From the NCBI GenBank assembly GCA_002433465.1, contig DJIE01000048.1, positions 1-10,802 on the forward strand: 10,802 nt of DNA, written 5' to 3'. This document shows positions 1-6,626 of the stretch, in pieces. Both the position numbers and the translations under genes were made by a program. The DNA comes from Salinisphaera sp. UBA6602 (GTDB lineage: Bacteria > Pseudomonadota > Gammaproteobacteria > Nevskiales > Salinisphaeraceae). The notes below the pieces were generated by a model, which was not told the origin of the DNA, did no database searches, and was given only the letters and a program-made list of their open reading frames with translations. Every line of letters starts with the position of its first letter. Within the stretch, counting starts at the first letter, position 1.

Positions 1-936
1 AAGACCGGCACGCTCACCGAAGGCGCGCCGCGCGTGGTCGCTATCGAGACGGCGGGCGGTTTCGACGAGGCCGAACTGCTGCGCCTGGCCGCGAGCCTTG
101 AGCGCGCCAGCGAGCATCCGCTGGCGCGCGCGATCTGCGCGGCCGCCAGCGAACGCGAGCTGTCGCTCGAACAGGCCGGCGATTTCGAATCGATCACCGG
201 CCGGGGCGTGGCCGGGCGTATCAACGGGCGTACGGTTCAGGTCGGCAATGCCGCACTGATGACGCATTACGGCATCGACACCACGGCACTGACGACCCAG
301 GCCAACGAACGCCGCGGTAGCGGCGAAACGGTGATGTGGATCGCCGTCGACGGCGCCCTGGCGGGCTTCGTGGCCGTGGCCGACCCGATCAAGGCCAACA
401 CCCGGGATGCGGTGGCCATTCTGCACGAGGCCGGCCTGCGTCTGGTGATGCTCACCGGCGACAGCGAAGCCACCGCAAAAGCGGTCGCGGCCGAGCTGGG
501 CATCGACGAAGTCCATGCCGGTGCCCTGCCCGAAGACAAACACGCCCTGGTGGAAAAACTTCAGCAACAAGGGCACCGCGTGGCCATGGCCGGCGACGGC
601 GTGAACGACGCGCCGGCGCTGGCCCAGGCCGATGTGGGTATCGCCATGGGCACCGGCACCGATATCGCCATGGAAAGCGCGCCGATTACGCTGGTGAAAG
701 GCGATCTGCGCGGCATCGCCAAGGCCCAGCGACTCTCGGCCCAGAGCATGCGCAATATTCGCCAGAACCTGTTCTTTGCCTTTGCCTACAACGGCATCGG
801 CGTACCCATCGCAGCGGGCGTGCTGTATCCGCTGCTGGGCACCCTGCTGTCGCCCATGCTCGCCGCGGCAGCGATGAGCCTGTCGTCGGTGTCGGTGATA
901 ACGAACGCGCTACGCCTGCGCGCAGCCTCGCTCTAA
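1..936 (+). CDS. copA: Copper-exporting P1B-type ATPase, C-terminal part (5' end outside window)
   Basis: This is the C-terminal portion of a heavy-metal P-type ATPase that pumps Cu+ out of the cytoplasm across the inner membrane using ATP. The window opens at KTGTLTE, so the phosphorylated Asp of DKTGT is the codon just before base 1; metal-binding domains and the first six membrane helices lie outside. Visible in order: the SEHPLA nucleotide-domain motif (near base 110), GRGV, MLTGDS (about 448-465), GDGVNDAP (about 592-615), and two terminal membrane helices. The first helix carries the FAYN motif and the last carries MSLSSVSV followed by NALRLR, which together are the Cu+ (P1B-1) signature rather than Zn/Cd. 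The reading frame is open from base 1 to a TAA stop. No copper chaperone or CueR-type regulator lies downstream; the next gene is 156 bp away and unrelated. Substrate assignment is from family motifs only. Confidence 0.93.
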   Translation, partial: KTGTLTEGAPRVVAIETAGGFDEAELLRLAASLERASEHPLARAICAAASERELSLEQAGDFESITGRGVAGRINGRTVQVGNAALMTHYGIDTTALTTQANERRGSGETVMWIAVDGALAGFVAVADPIKANTRDAVAILHEAGLRLVMLTGDSEATAKAVAAELGIDEVHAGALPEDKHALVEKLQQQGHRVAMAGDGVNDAPALAQADVGIAMGTGTDIAMESAPITLVKGDLRGIAKAQRLSAQSMRNIRQNLFFAFAYNGIGVPIAAGVLYPLLGTLLSPMLAAAAMSLSSVSVITNALRLRAASL

Positions 937-976
937 CCGATCTTTGTTGCGAGTGGCCACGCCCGTGACCCGTGCA

Positions 977-1027
977 TGCCCGCAATTACGTGGTTGTCCC
1001 GATAGCCGCGCGGGGTCAGTGCGGGCA
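977..1027. repeat. 8-bp inverted repeat between copA and the DUF2267 gene
   Basis: Arms TGCCCGCA (977-984) and TGCGGGCA (1020-1027) are perfect complements separated by 35 bases. There is no T tract after the right arm, so it is not a convincing intrinsic terminator. It is the only long-range dyad I see in the 156-bp gap apart from the one at 1043-1064. In GC-rich DNA an 8-bp dyad can be chance. Confidence 0.25.
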
Positions 1028-1042
1028 CAGTCGCTGGCCAGT

Positions 1043-1064
1043 GGATACGTTTGACGGCGTATCC
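1043..1064. promoter_or_regulatory. Perfect 7-bp dyad upstream of the DUF2267 gene (candidate operator or leader hairpin)
   Basis: GGATACG (1043-1049) and CGTATCC (1058-1064) are perfect inverted arms around an 8-base spacer, ending 28 bases before the ATG at 1093. The spacer contains TTGACG, which resembles a sigma-70 -35 element, but I find no good -10 at the right distance. It could be an operator or a 5'-leader hairpin; the sequence does not decide. Confidence 0.35.
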
Positions 1065-1092
1065 GAATCGAACGACAGAACAGGGATTGCCC

Positions 1093-1482
1093 ATGCAGAC
1101 CGAAGATTTCATTGCCCGCGTAGAACAGGCCAGCGGCGTTAACGATCGCACCGTAGCCACCAACGTGACATTCGCGACCATCGAATCGCTGTGCCTGCAC
1201 CTGCCGCAGGAAGAGATTCGCAAGCTCACCTCGCAGCTGCCGTCGGAACTGTCCCAGTCTGCGCTCAAGGGCGGCCAGCAGCACACCGGCGATGCCGAAG
1301 GCTCGGTGGCCCTGGACGATTTCTATAGCAAAGTCGCCACCCGCGCCAATATGGACGCAAACGACGTGCAGGAACCCGTGCGTGCGGTGATCAATACGCT
1401 CAAGCAGGCGGTAACCACCGGCGAATTCGTCGACGTCACCTTCGACCTGCCGCCCGAGCTGAATACGCTTCTGGCCAGCTGA
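1093..1482 (+). CDS. DUF2267 family protein
   Basis: A 129-residue soluble, acidic protein that I recognise as a DUF2267 member by its overall pattern. It consists of two similar helical halves. Residues about 5-55 (DFIARVEQASG... LPSELSQSAL) and about 80-128 (DFYSKVATRAN... LPPELNTLL) share the layout DFxxxVxxxA, then a helix, then LPxEL near the end, so the family's internal duplication is visible here. No signal peptide or membrane segment. The function of DUF2267 proteins is not established. The start at 1093 is preferred because AGGGA sits six bases upstream (1082-1086); an in-frame TTG at 1051 lacks a ribosome site and would run through the dyad at 1043-1064. It is transcribed away from copA and converges on the MFS gene with only 6 bp between the two stops. 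Family call fairly sure; role unknown. Confidence 0.85.
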   Translation: MQTEDFIARVEQASGVNDRTVATNVTFATIESLCLHLPQEEIRKLTSQLPSELSQSALKGGQQHTGDAEGSVALDDFYSKVATRANMDANDVQEPVRAVINTLKQAVTTGEFVDVTFDLPPELNTLLAS

Positions 1483-1488
1483 TACGCC

Positions 1489-2736
1489 CTAGGGCAGACG
1501 CGACGCCGGCCCGCCCCGGGCCGGCGCATTTTCAATCTGCGCGAGCTTGCGCATCGCGATCGTGCCGACCAGCGGCCCAAGCGCGAGCAGTGCGAACGCA
1601 TACGACCAACCCATGGATTCATGCACGATCGGTATCAGCCAGATCGTGGGGATGGTCAGCACATAGCCGATGGCCTGCTGCAGCGTCAGCGCGGTCCCGA
1701 CATAGCGCTGATCGCCCAGCTCCGTGATCGCGGTCGAGAACTGGGCCGAATCGGCTACCACCCAGAATCCCCAGATCAGCCCCACGATCAGAATGAGCGG
1801 CCAGGCGGTGGTCGGAATGAAACCGATAATCAGCGCACAGCCGCCGGATACGACCATGGCCAACACGGTGGCTTTGCCGCGCCCCCAGCGATCGCCCAGA
1901 ATACCGCCCACCCAGCAGCCAACCGCCCCCACCCCGATGGCGGCAAAGGTGGCGACCGCGCCCAGCGCCCGGGGTGCCTCGAACGCATTCCTATCAAGCA
2001 CATCGCCAAGAAATACGCCGAACCAGGCCCACATGGCATAGAGCTCCCACATGTGGCCGAAGTAGCCGATACAGGCCAGACGCACCGGCCGATCCGAAAA
2101 CACCTGCCAAGCCTTGCGCGGGTCGAACACGGCACGCGGGAAGTCGAACGGCCCGTCGCGGCCGAGATAGCGGGCGATCACGCCGCCGGCGAAGGACATG
2201 ATCGAACTCGCGGCGATCACCACCCGCCAGTCCAGCCCGCCCAGTCCGTTGACCAGATGCGGCGCGCCCGACCCGAGGGTCAACGCACCCACCATGATGC
2301 CCAGCGCCGTGCCGCGCTTAAGCTTGAACCAGGTCGCCATCGCTTTCAGGGCAGGCGGATAGACGCTGGCCAGGCCAATGCCGGTGAGCACGCGCAGTAA
2401 TACGGCCAGGGCCACCGGCGGGGCCAGCAGCAACGCCGCGTTGGAGATCGCGGCCAGCAGCGCGCCGTAGAACATCAGCCGGCGCGGCGCCATCCGATCG
2501 GCGATATTGAAAACCGCGCTGGCCAGCGCGCCGATCACGAAGCCAAGCTGTACCGCGATGGTCATCCAGGCCGCCGCACCCGGCGATAGGGCCCAGCCGG
2601 CACGCAGCTGGGGCACGACCGCGGTGGCCGAAAACCAGGCCGTCATGCCCAAAAGCAGCGCCGCCGCGAGAATCAGCAATGCCTGCCAGCGACCCGCGGG
2701 ATCAGGCACGCCGCTGCTCGACGCTTTCACCGTCAT
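1489..2736 (-). CDS. Major facilitator superfamily (MFS) transporter, substrate unknown
   Basis: A 415-residue integral membrane protein with about 12 hydrophobic segments in two halves, normal for MFS secondary transporters in the inner membrane. The loop after the second helix has NIADRMAPRRL, and the matching loop in the second half has GILGDRWGRGK, a clear MFS motif A (GxxxDRxGRRx). YPPALKAMATWFKLKRGTAL followed by GSGAPHLVNGLG resembles MFS members of the CynX or nitrate-like and sugar-acid type, but the substrate cannot be assigned. The ATG at 2736 is chosen because it begins a normal short cytoplasmic tail. An in-frame GTG at 2775 has GGGA five bases upstream and would add 13 Arg/Trp-rich residues; it remains possible. 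The gene is divergent from the diguanylate cyclase and convergent with DUF2267 (6-bp gap), so it is probably transcribed alone. Confidence 0.85.
   Translation of the reverse strand: MTVKASSSGVPDPAGRWQALLILAAALLLGMTAWFSATAVVPQLRAGWALSPGAAAWMTIAVQLGFVIGALASAVFNIADRMAPRRLMFYGALLAAISNAALLLAPPVALAVLLRVLTGIGLASVYPPALKAMATWFKLKRGTALGIMVGALTLGSGAPHLVNGLGGLDWRVVIAASSIMSFAGGVIARYLGRDGPFDFPRAVFDPRKAWQVFSDRPVRLACIGYFGHMWELYAMWAWFGVFLGDVLDRNAFEAPRALGAVATFAAIGVGAVGCWVGGILGDRWGRGKATVLAMVVSGGCALIIGFIPTTAWPLILIVGLIWGFWVVADSAQFSTAITELGDQRYVGTALTLQQAIGYVLTIPTIWLIPIVHESMGWSYAFALLALGPLVGTIAMRKLAQIENAPARGGPASRLP
1504..1532 (+). terminator. Intrinsic terminator for the DUF2267 gene, inside the 3' end of the MFS gene
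   Basis: A perfect 9-bp stem, CGCCGGCCC (1504-1512) and GGGCCGGCG (1518-1526), closes a GCCCC loop and is followed on the plus strand by CATTTTC. The T run is short (four), but the stem is very stable. No T run follows on the minus strand, so it should act on plus-strand transcripts. The same bases encode the last residues of the convergent MFS protein. Confidence 0.6.
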
Positions 2737-2834
2737 CGTTCGGGCTCGACGGGCGCGCCACCACGCACACGCCACGAATATCCCGGGTGGTCGATCAGCA
2801 AGGTCTATCCTCCGGTTCGCGGTTCAAAGCGGTC

Positions 2835-2862
2835 TTGACGCCGCCTGGGTATGGCATAGCAC
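2835..2862 (+). promoter_or_regulatory. Possible sigma-70 promoter for the diguanylate cyclase gene
   Basis: TTGACG (2835-2840) is five of six to the -35 consensus. After 16 bases comes TAGCAC (2857-2862), a weak -10. Position and direction suit transcription of the cyclase gene with a leader of roughly 130 bases. This is a by-eye match only. Confidence 0.3.
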
Positions 2863-2864
2863 AT

Positions 2865-2907
2865 GCCCGGCCGGCGGTAAAAGCCATACTTCGCACAAAG
2901 GCCGGGC
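2865..2907 (+). promoter_or_regulatory. Long-range hairpin in the presumed cyclase leader
   Basis: GCCCGGCC (2865-2872) and GGCCGGGC (2900-2907) form a perfect 8-bp stem around 27 bases. It falls just after the possible promoter, so it could form in the leader RNA. There is no T tract behind it. Chance occurrence in GC-rich DNA cannot be excluded. Confidence 0.25.
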
Positions 2908-2937
2908 GGGTTTGCGGTACGCTTTGGAGGTGGCCAG

Positions 2938-2951
2938 ATCGCGCACGCGAT
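2938..2951. promoter_or_regulatory. 14-bp dyad ATCGCG-CA-CGCGAT (candidate operator)
   Basis: A perfect 6-bp dyad with a 2-base centre lies 46 bases before the TTG start of the cyclase gene. Its size fits a dimeric regulator's site, but no cognate regulator gene is in the window. A compact GC-rich palindrome of this kind may also be chance. Confidence 0.25.
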
Positions 2952-2965
2952 GTTCGGCGGCGAAA

Positions 2966-2983
2966 CACGCGACCCTACGCGTG
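2966..2983 (+). promoter_or_regulatory. Small hairpin abutting the cyclase ribosome binding site
   Basis: CACGCG (2966-2971) and CGCGTG (2978-2983) form a 6-bp stem with a 6-base loop. Two bases later comes the strong AGGGGGG ribosome site (2985-2991). It could modulate access of ribosomes to the TTG start, but does not itself sequester the site. Confidence 0.3.
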
Positions 2984-2996
2984 CCAGGGGGGCATC

Positions 2997-4418
2997 TTGA
3001 AAAACCTAAGCGCAGATATGATCGCAGACGAAGCACTGGCGCTCGACAGTCAATCGCTGCGTGTTCTGCTCGCCCGGGTGTTTGCCGAGGTCAGCGAGGC
3101 CGTCATCATCAGCGACGTCGACCGACGGGTGGTGATGACCAACGAAGCCGCCAACCGCCTCTTTCGTTATACCGCAGCTGAATTCGCCGGCCTTTCCACG
3201 GCGGCGTTATACGAGCGGCGTGAAGATTTCGAGCAGCTCGGCGCGACGCGCTACAACGCCCAGGCCGACGACGCCCGTCATACTTATCTCATGCGCTATC
3301 GGCGTCGCGACGGCAGCGTGTTCGAAGGTGAAACCACCGGCGGTGCGATCCGCCACGGCGACCGCGGTAAGCCGCTGTTTTTGGGAATTATTCGCGACGT
3401 ATCGTCGCACATCGCCACGAACAAGGTGCTGCACTCGCTCAACCAGATCACGTCCGATCCGACGCGTGGATTCGAGCAACGCCGGCGTGAGATCGTCGAG
3501 CTGGGCGTCCAGCATTTCGCCATGGCCTACGGGGTGGTCGCGAAAATCGACGGCCAGCGCTACGAAGTCAAAGAGGCGGAATCGCCGGACGGCAGCATCG
3601 CCGTCGGCGCTATCTATGAACTGCCCGATACGTACTGCTATCACGTGCTTTCGAAGCGGGGTGCGTTCGGCGTTCATCACGCCGGCGAAAGCAAGCTCAA
3701 AGCCCATCCCTGCTATGCGAAATTCCGGCTCGAGTCGTATCTTGGCGCGCCGATCACCGTGGACGGCCGTGTTTATGGTGTGTTGAGTTTCTCCAGCTCC
3801 CTGCCCTCGTCACCCTTCAATCAGCAAGACTATGACCTGATCGCCATGTTCGCCCAATGGCTGGGTCATGAAATCGCCCGCGAACAGGATCTCGCCGCAC
3901 TCCGCCATGCGCACGAACGACTTCAAACGCTTGCCACGCAGGACGAGTTGACCGGTCTGGCCAACCGGCGGCTGCTCTCCGAGCAGCTCGATCATGAACT
4001 CGATCGCGGCCAGCGCTATACGCGTAACCTGAGCGTGGCCCTGATCGATTTCGATCACTTCAAGCAGCTCAACGACCGCTACGGCCATGCCGCCGGCGAT
4101 GCGGCGCTCAAACTGTTCGCCGATATCGCGCGCCAGACGCTGCGCAACAGCGACACGATCGGCCGCTGGGGTGGGGAGGAATTTCTGGCCCTGCTACCGG
4201 AAACAACGCTGCCCGCGGCCGCCAACACGCTCGAGCGCCTCGTGGCTCGCGTACGCGATACCCCGCTTGAAATCGAAGGCGAGCAAATCACCCTCACCGT
4301 CTCCGCCGGGGTGACCTGCGCCCAGAGCGACGAGACGCCGGCCCAGATCCTCAAACGCGCCGACGATGCGCTGTATTGCGCAAAGGACGACGGCCGGGAT
4401 CGCGTGAATTACGGCTAG
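2997..4418 (+). CDS. Diguanylate cyclase with PAS and GAF sensor domains (GGEEF)
   Basis: A 473-residue cytoplasmic enzyme predicted to make cyclic di-GMP from two GTP. Residues about 28-140 form a PAS domain (VSEAVIISD... VVMTNEAANRLFRY, then a GIIRDVS end). Residues about 150-300 form a GAF domain (YLGAPITVDGRVYGVLSFSS near 248). Residues about 310-470 form the GGDEF domain: DELTGLANRR from 316, the metal-binding IDFDHFKQLND segment, and the active-site GGEEF at 392-396. The product-inhibition I-site RNSD (383-386) lies exactly five residues before it, so both catalysis and feedback look intact. There is no membrane segment. The TTG at 2997 is preferred because AGGGGGG sits five to six bases upstream; the next in-frame ATG at 3018 has no ribosome site. 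The signals sensed by PAS and GAF cannot be read from the sequence. The next c-di-GMP gene follows on the same strand after 126 bp. Confidence 0.92.
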   Translation: MKNLSADMIADEALALDSQSLRVLLARVFAEVSEAVIISDVDRRVVMTNEAANRLFRYTAAEFAGLSTAALYERREDFEQLGATRYNAQADDARHTYLMRYRRRDGSVFEGETTGGAIRHGDRGKPLFLGIIRDVSSHIATNKVLHSLNQITSDPTRGFEQRRREIVELGVQHFAMAYGVVAKIDGQRYEVKEAESPDGSIAVGAIYELPDTYCYHVLSKRGAFGVHHAGESKLKAHPCYAKFRLESYLGAPITVDGRVYGVLSFSSSLPSSPFNQQDYDLIAMFAQWLGHEIAREQDLAALRHAHERLQTLATQDELTGLANRRLLSEQLDHELDRGQRYTRNLSVALIDFDHFKQLNDRYGHAAGDAALKLFADIARQTLRNSDTIGRWGGEEFLALLPETTLPAAANTLERLVARVRDTPLEIEGEQITLTVSAGVTCAQSDETPAQILKRADDALYCAKDDGRDRVNYG

Positions 4419-4495
4419 AGCGCGCGCCTGACCGCGACCACTCAAGTTGCCGATACAGCCGCCGATCAAACGTCGTAATACCAATTCTACTTGCG

Positions 4496-4517
4496 CAGAT
4501 CCGGCGTAGCCGATCTG
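4496..4517 (+). promoter_or_regulatory. Hairpin upstream of the GGDEF-EAL gene
   Basis: CAGATC plus GGC (4496-4501, 4503-4505) pairs with GCC plus GATCTG (4509-4517) around a GTA loop. This gives a 9-bp stem with a single bulged C at 4502. No T tract follows, so it is more likely a leader structure than a terminator. A weak -10-like TAATAC (4476-4481) sits just before it, but I find no matching -35. The rest of the 126-bp gap shows nothing clear. Confidence 0.35.
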
Positions 4518-4544
4518 CCCAGTATCGCGCGCGGCGAACGGGCC

Positions 4545-6167
4545 ATGAGTATGATCGACAGCGTGACGGAGCTTGAGGCGCTTGCCACGGGCATCGCCAT
4601 CGTCGATGACGACAACGTCATCACGTATTCCAACACGACGTTCGCCCGGCGCCTGAATATCGACACGCTGCCGCGCCGGCTCACGGATATCGCGCTGGCC
4701 GAAGCCCGTTCGCGCGATCTGCTCGAATGGCAGCTGCGCGATATCGGCGAATCCGCATTGACGATCGAAATCGCGCCAGGCCGTTCGTTGACGCTCTATA
4801 TCGGCGCCCGCCGCGATGGGCAGCGGCTGGTGATTGCCGCCATCGGCTGGCCACACCGCGACGAGTCCACGCTCGACCTCGCCGCCCAACTCGACCCGCT
4901 GACCGGCTTCGGCAATCGCCTGATGTATGCCGAACGCCTGCGTGAATTCGAAGCGCTAGGCGCGCGTTACGCAGCCGTTCTCGTTATCGATCTCGATCAT
5001 TTCAAGCAGGTCAACGACACGCTCGGCCACGGCGCCGGCGACGAGCTGCTGGTTCTGGTCGCCCAGCGTATTCGGGCATCGACCCGTGGCAACGATACGC
5101 TCATCCGGCTGGGCGGCGACGAGTTCGTAATCCTCATTCCGGACGAAAAACGGCGCGAAGGTCTCGAAGCGCTGGCTCGGCGGCTGGTCGATCTGCTCGG
5201 GCGCCCGTTTCTTGTCGATGGCCATCAGATCAATATCGGTGCGAGCATCGGTATTGCCACACTCCTGGGCGACAGCGCGCAGCTACAGGATCTGCTGCGC
5301 CATGCCGATCTTGCCCTTTACGAGGCCAAGCATCAGGGGCGCGCTGGCCACTATGTGTTTCAATCCCATCTGGAACAGCGCGCATTCGACCGCCGCGACT
5401 TCGAAGTCGACCTACGGCGCGCGCTCGGTCTGCGCCAGTTCACGCTCCACTACCAGCCACAGACCTCGATGCGCGAGCAACGCGTGATCGGCTTCGAGGC
5501 GCTGATCCGCTGGGAGCACCCCACACGCGGTCGGGTCTCCCCCCTCGAGTTCATCCCGCTGGCCGAAGAACTCGGCGAAATCGCATCCATCGGCCGCTGG
5601 GTGATCCGACAGGCCTGCCAACAGGCCATGACCTGGGGCGACGAACGCCTGAGCGTGGCCGTGAATGTCTCGCCGGCTCAGTTCGCCGACGACGCCATCG
5701 TCGACGTCGTTCGCGATGCGCTCGCCCACAGCGGGCTCGCACCGGCGCGTCTCGAGCTTGAAATTACCGAGGGCCTCTTCCTCGAAGAATCGGAATCGAT
5801 TATGCGTCGGCTGTGGGCTATCCAGGAACTTGGCGTGGCCATCGCGATCGACGATTTCGGCACCGGCTACGCATCGCTCGGCTATCTCAACAGCTTCCCG
5901 TTTTCCAAGATAAAAATCGACAAGTCGTTCATTCAGGCCGAGCCTTCGCCGCGTGCAAAGGCCTTGATCAGCGGCATTCTTGCCATGGGGTCGAACCTCG
6001 GCATGGCCACCACGGCCGAGGGCATCGAAACACTCGAACAATACCGCCAGCTCGAACACGAAGGCTGCAATCTGGCCCAGGGCTACTACATTGCCCGGCC
6101 CATGCCGGCCGAGCAGATCGCCGACTTTCTCGGCCAATTCCGCCTGTCCGCCGCGCAGGCGAGCTAG
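4545..6167 (+). CDS. GGDEF-EAL dual-domain c-di-GMP protein with N-terminal PAS-like domain
   Basis: A 540-residue cytoplasmic protein with both c-di-GMP synthesis and breakdown domains. Residues about 1-105 look PAS-like (LATGIAIVDDDNVITYSNTTFARRL). The GGDEF domain runs from DPLTGF (117) to about 275, with LGGDEF intact (GGDEF 190-194) and an I-site RGND at 181-184, five residues before it. The EAL domain fills about 290-535: EAL 318-320, N374 in NVSPAQF, E406 in LEITE, the DDFGTGYASL loop with D436/D437, K460 in KIDKSFI, E492 in AEGIET and QGYYIARPMP. All catalytic and metal-binding residues expected of an active phosphodiesterase are present, so either or both activities are possible. ATG 4545 is preferred over an in-frame TTG at 4491, which has no ribosome site and lies in the hairpin region; the ribosome site before 4545 is itself weak. 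The BLUF gene begins 15 bp after the stop, suggesting co-transcription. Confidence 0.92.
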   Translation: MSMIDSVTELEALATGIAIVDDDNVITYSNTTFARRLNIDTLPRRLTDIALAEARSRDLLEWQLRDIGESALTIEIAPGRSLTLYIGARRDGQRLVIAAIGWPHRDESTLDLAAQLDPLTGFGNRLMYAERLREFEALGARYAAVLVIDLDHFKQVNDTLGHGAGDELLVLVAQRIRASTRGNDTLIRLGGDEFVILIPDEKRREGLEALARRLVDLLGRPFLVDGHQINIGASIGIATLLGDSAQLQDLLRHADLALYEAKHQGRAGHYVFQSHLEQRAFDRRDFEVDLRRALGLRQFTLHYQPQTSMREQRVIGFEALIRWEHPTRGRVSPLEFIPLAEELGEIASIGRWVIRQACQQAMTWGDERLSVAVNVSPAQFADDAIVDVVRDALAHSGLAPARLELEITEGLFLEESESIMRRLWAIQELGVAIAIDDFGTGYASLGYLNSFPFSKIKIDKSFIQAEPSPRAKALISGILAMGSNLGMATTAEGIETLEQYRQLEHEGCNLAQGYYIARPMPAEQIADFLGQFRLSAAQAS

Positions 6168-6182
6168 CCTTCAGGAGACACG

Positions 6183-6626
6183 ATGCCCGATACGCTCTAC
6201 CGCCTCGTTTATATGAGCCGTAACGATATTAGCGACGAGATCGAACCGCAGATCGGCGGCATTCTGGAAATCTCGCGCGAAAACAATCGCCAAGCCCAGA
6301 TCACCGGCGCACTCATGTTCAATAGCGGCTGTTTCGCCCAGGTGCTCGAAGGCCCGCACCATGCGATCCAGGCCACCTTCGAACGCATCCAGTGCGACGA
6401 ACGCCATTCCGACGTGACAGTGCTGTTGTTCGAGCCTTCGGATGCCCGTGTATTTTCCAGCTGGGCAATGGCCTACGTCGGCGCACAGGCCGCGGCGGAG
6501 CAACGTTTCGGGCATCTAGGGCGTGATAGCGGCTTCGAATTCGCAGCACTCGATGGCAACGAAATCTTTAACGTGCTGCGTGCAAACCTCTACGACGCAG
6601 AGCCGGGCGAGGGCGTGTCGTCATAA
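6183..6626 (+). CDS. Stand-alone BLUF-domain blue-light (FAD) photoreceptor
   Basis: A 147-residue protein that is essentially one BLUF domain, which binds FAD non-covalently and senses blue light through hydrogen-bond rearrangement. The key pocket residues are all visible with family spacing: Y10 in RLVYMS, N34 in NNRQAQITG, Q53 in GCFAQVLEG, and W94 and M96 in SSWAM. About 45 residues follow the core, the length usual for capping helices of short BLUF proteins, so there is no fused output domain and signalling must go through a partner. AGGAG (6173-6177) sits five bases before the ATG, and the gap to the GGDEF-EAL gene is 15 bp; that neighbour is the obvious candidate partner (inference). 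The last codons and the TAA stop lie within the left terminal repeat of the element at 6611-6876, so the original C-terminus may have been altered by insertion. Confidence 0.93.
   Translation: MPDTLYRLVYMSRNDISDEIEPQIGGILEISRENNRQAQITGALMFNSGCFAQVLEGPHHAIQATFERIQCDERHSDVTVLLFEPSDARVFSSWAMAYVGAQAAAEQRFGHLGRDSGFEFAALDGNEIFNVLRANLYDAEPGEGVSS

Larger units (their letters stand above)
2737..2996. other. Divergent intergenic region between MFS and diguanylate cyclase genes
   Basis: This 260-bp stretch must hold the promoters of both divergent genes. It contains a possible sigma-70 promoter facing the cyclase gene, an 8-bp long-range hairpin, a compact 14-bp dyad and a small hairpin next to the cyclase ribosome site (listed separately). 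I see no convincing coding sequence in it. The open frame that runs through it from 2679 overlaps the MFS start antisense and lacks a domain before the PAS segment. Confidence 0.6.

Noticed and set aside
1621..2400. 259-codon plus-strand open frame opposite the MFS gene
   Set aside because: Antisense shadow rich in His, Arg, Pro and Asp; the minus-strand frame has clear membrane segments and MFS motif A.
2679..2996. N-terminal extension of the diguanylate cyclase (open frame from 2679)
   Set aside because: It overlaps the divergent MFS start antisense, has no domain, and a strong ribosome site sits directly before the TTG at 2997.
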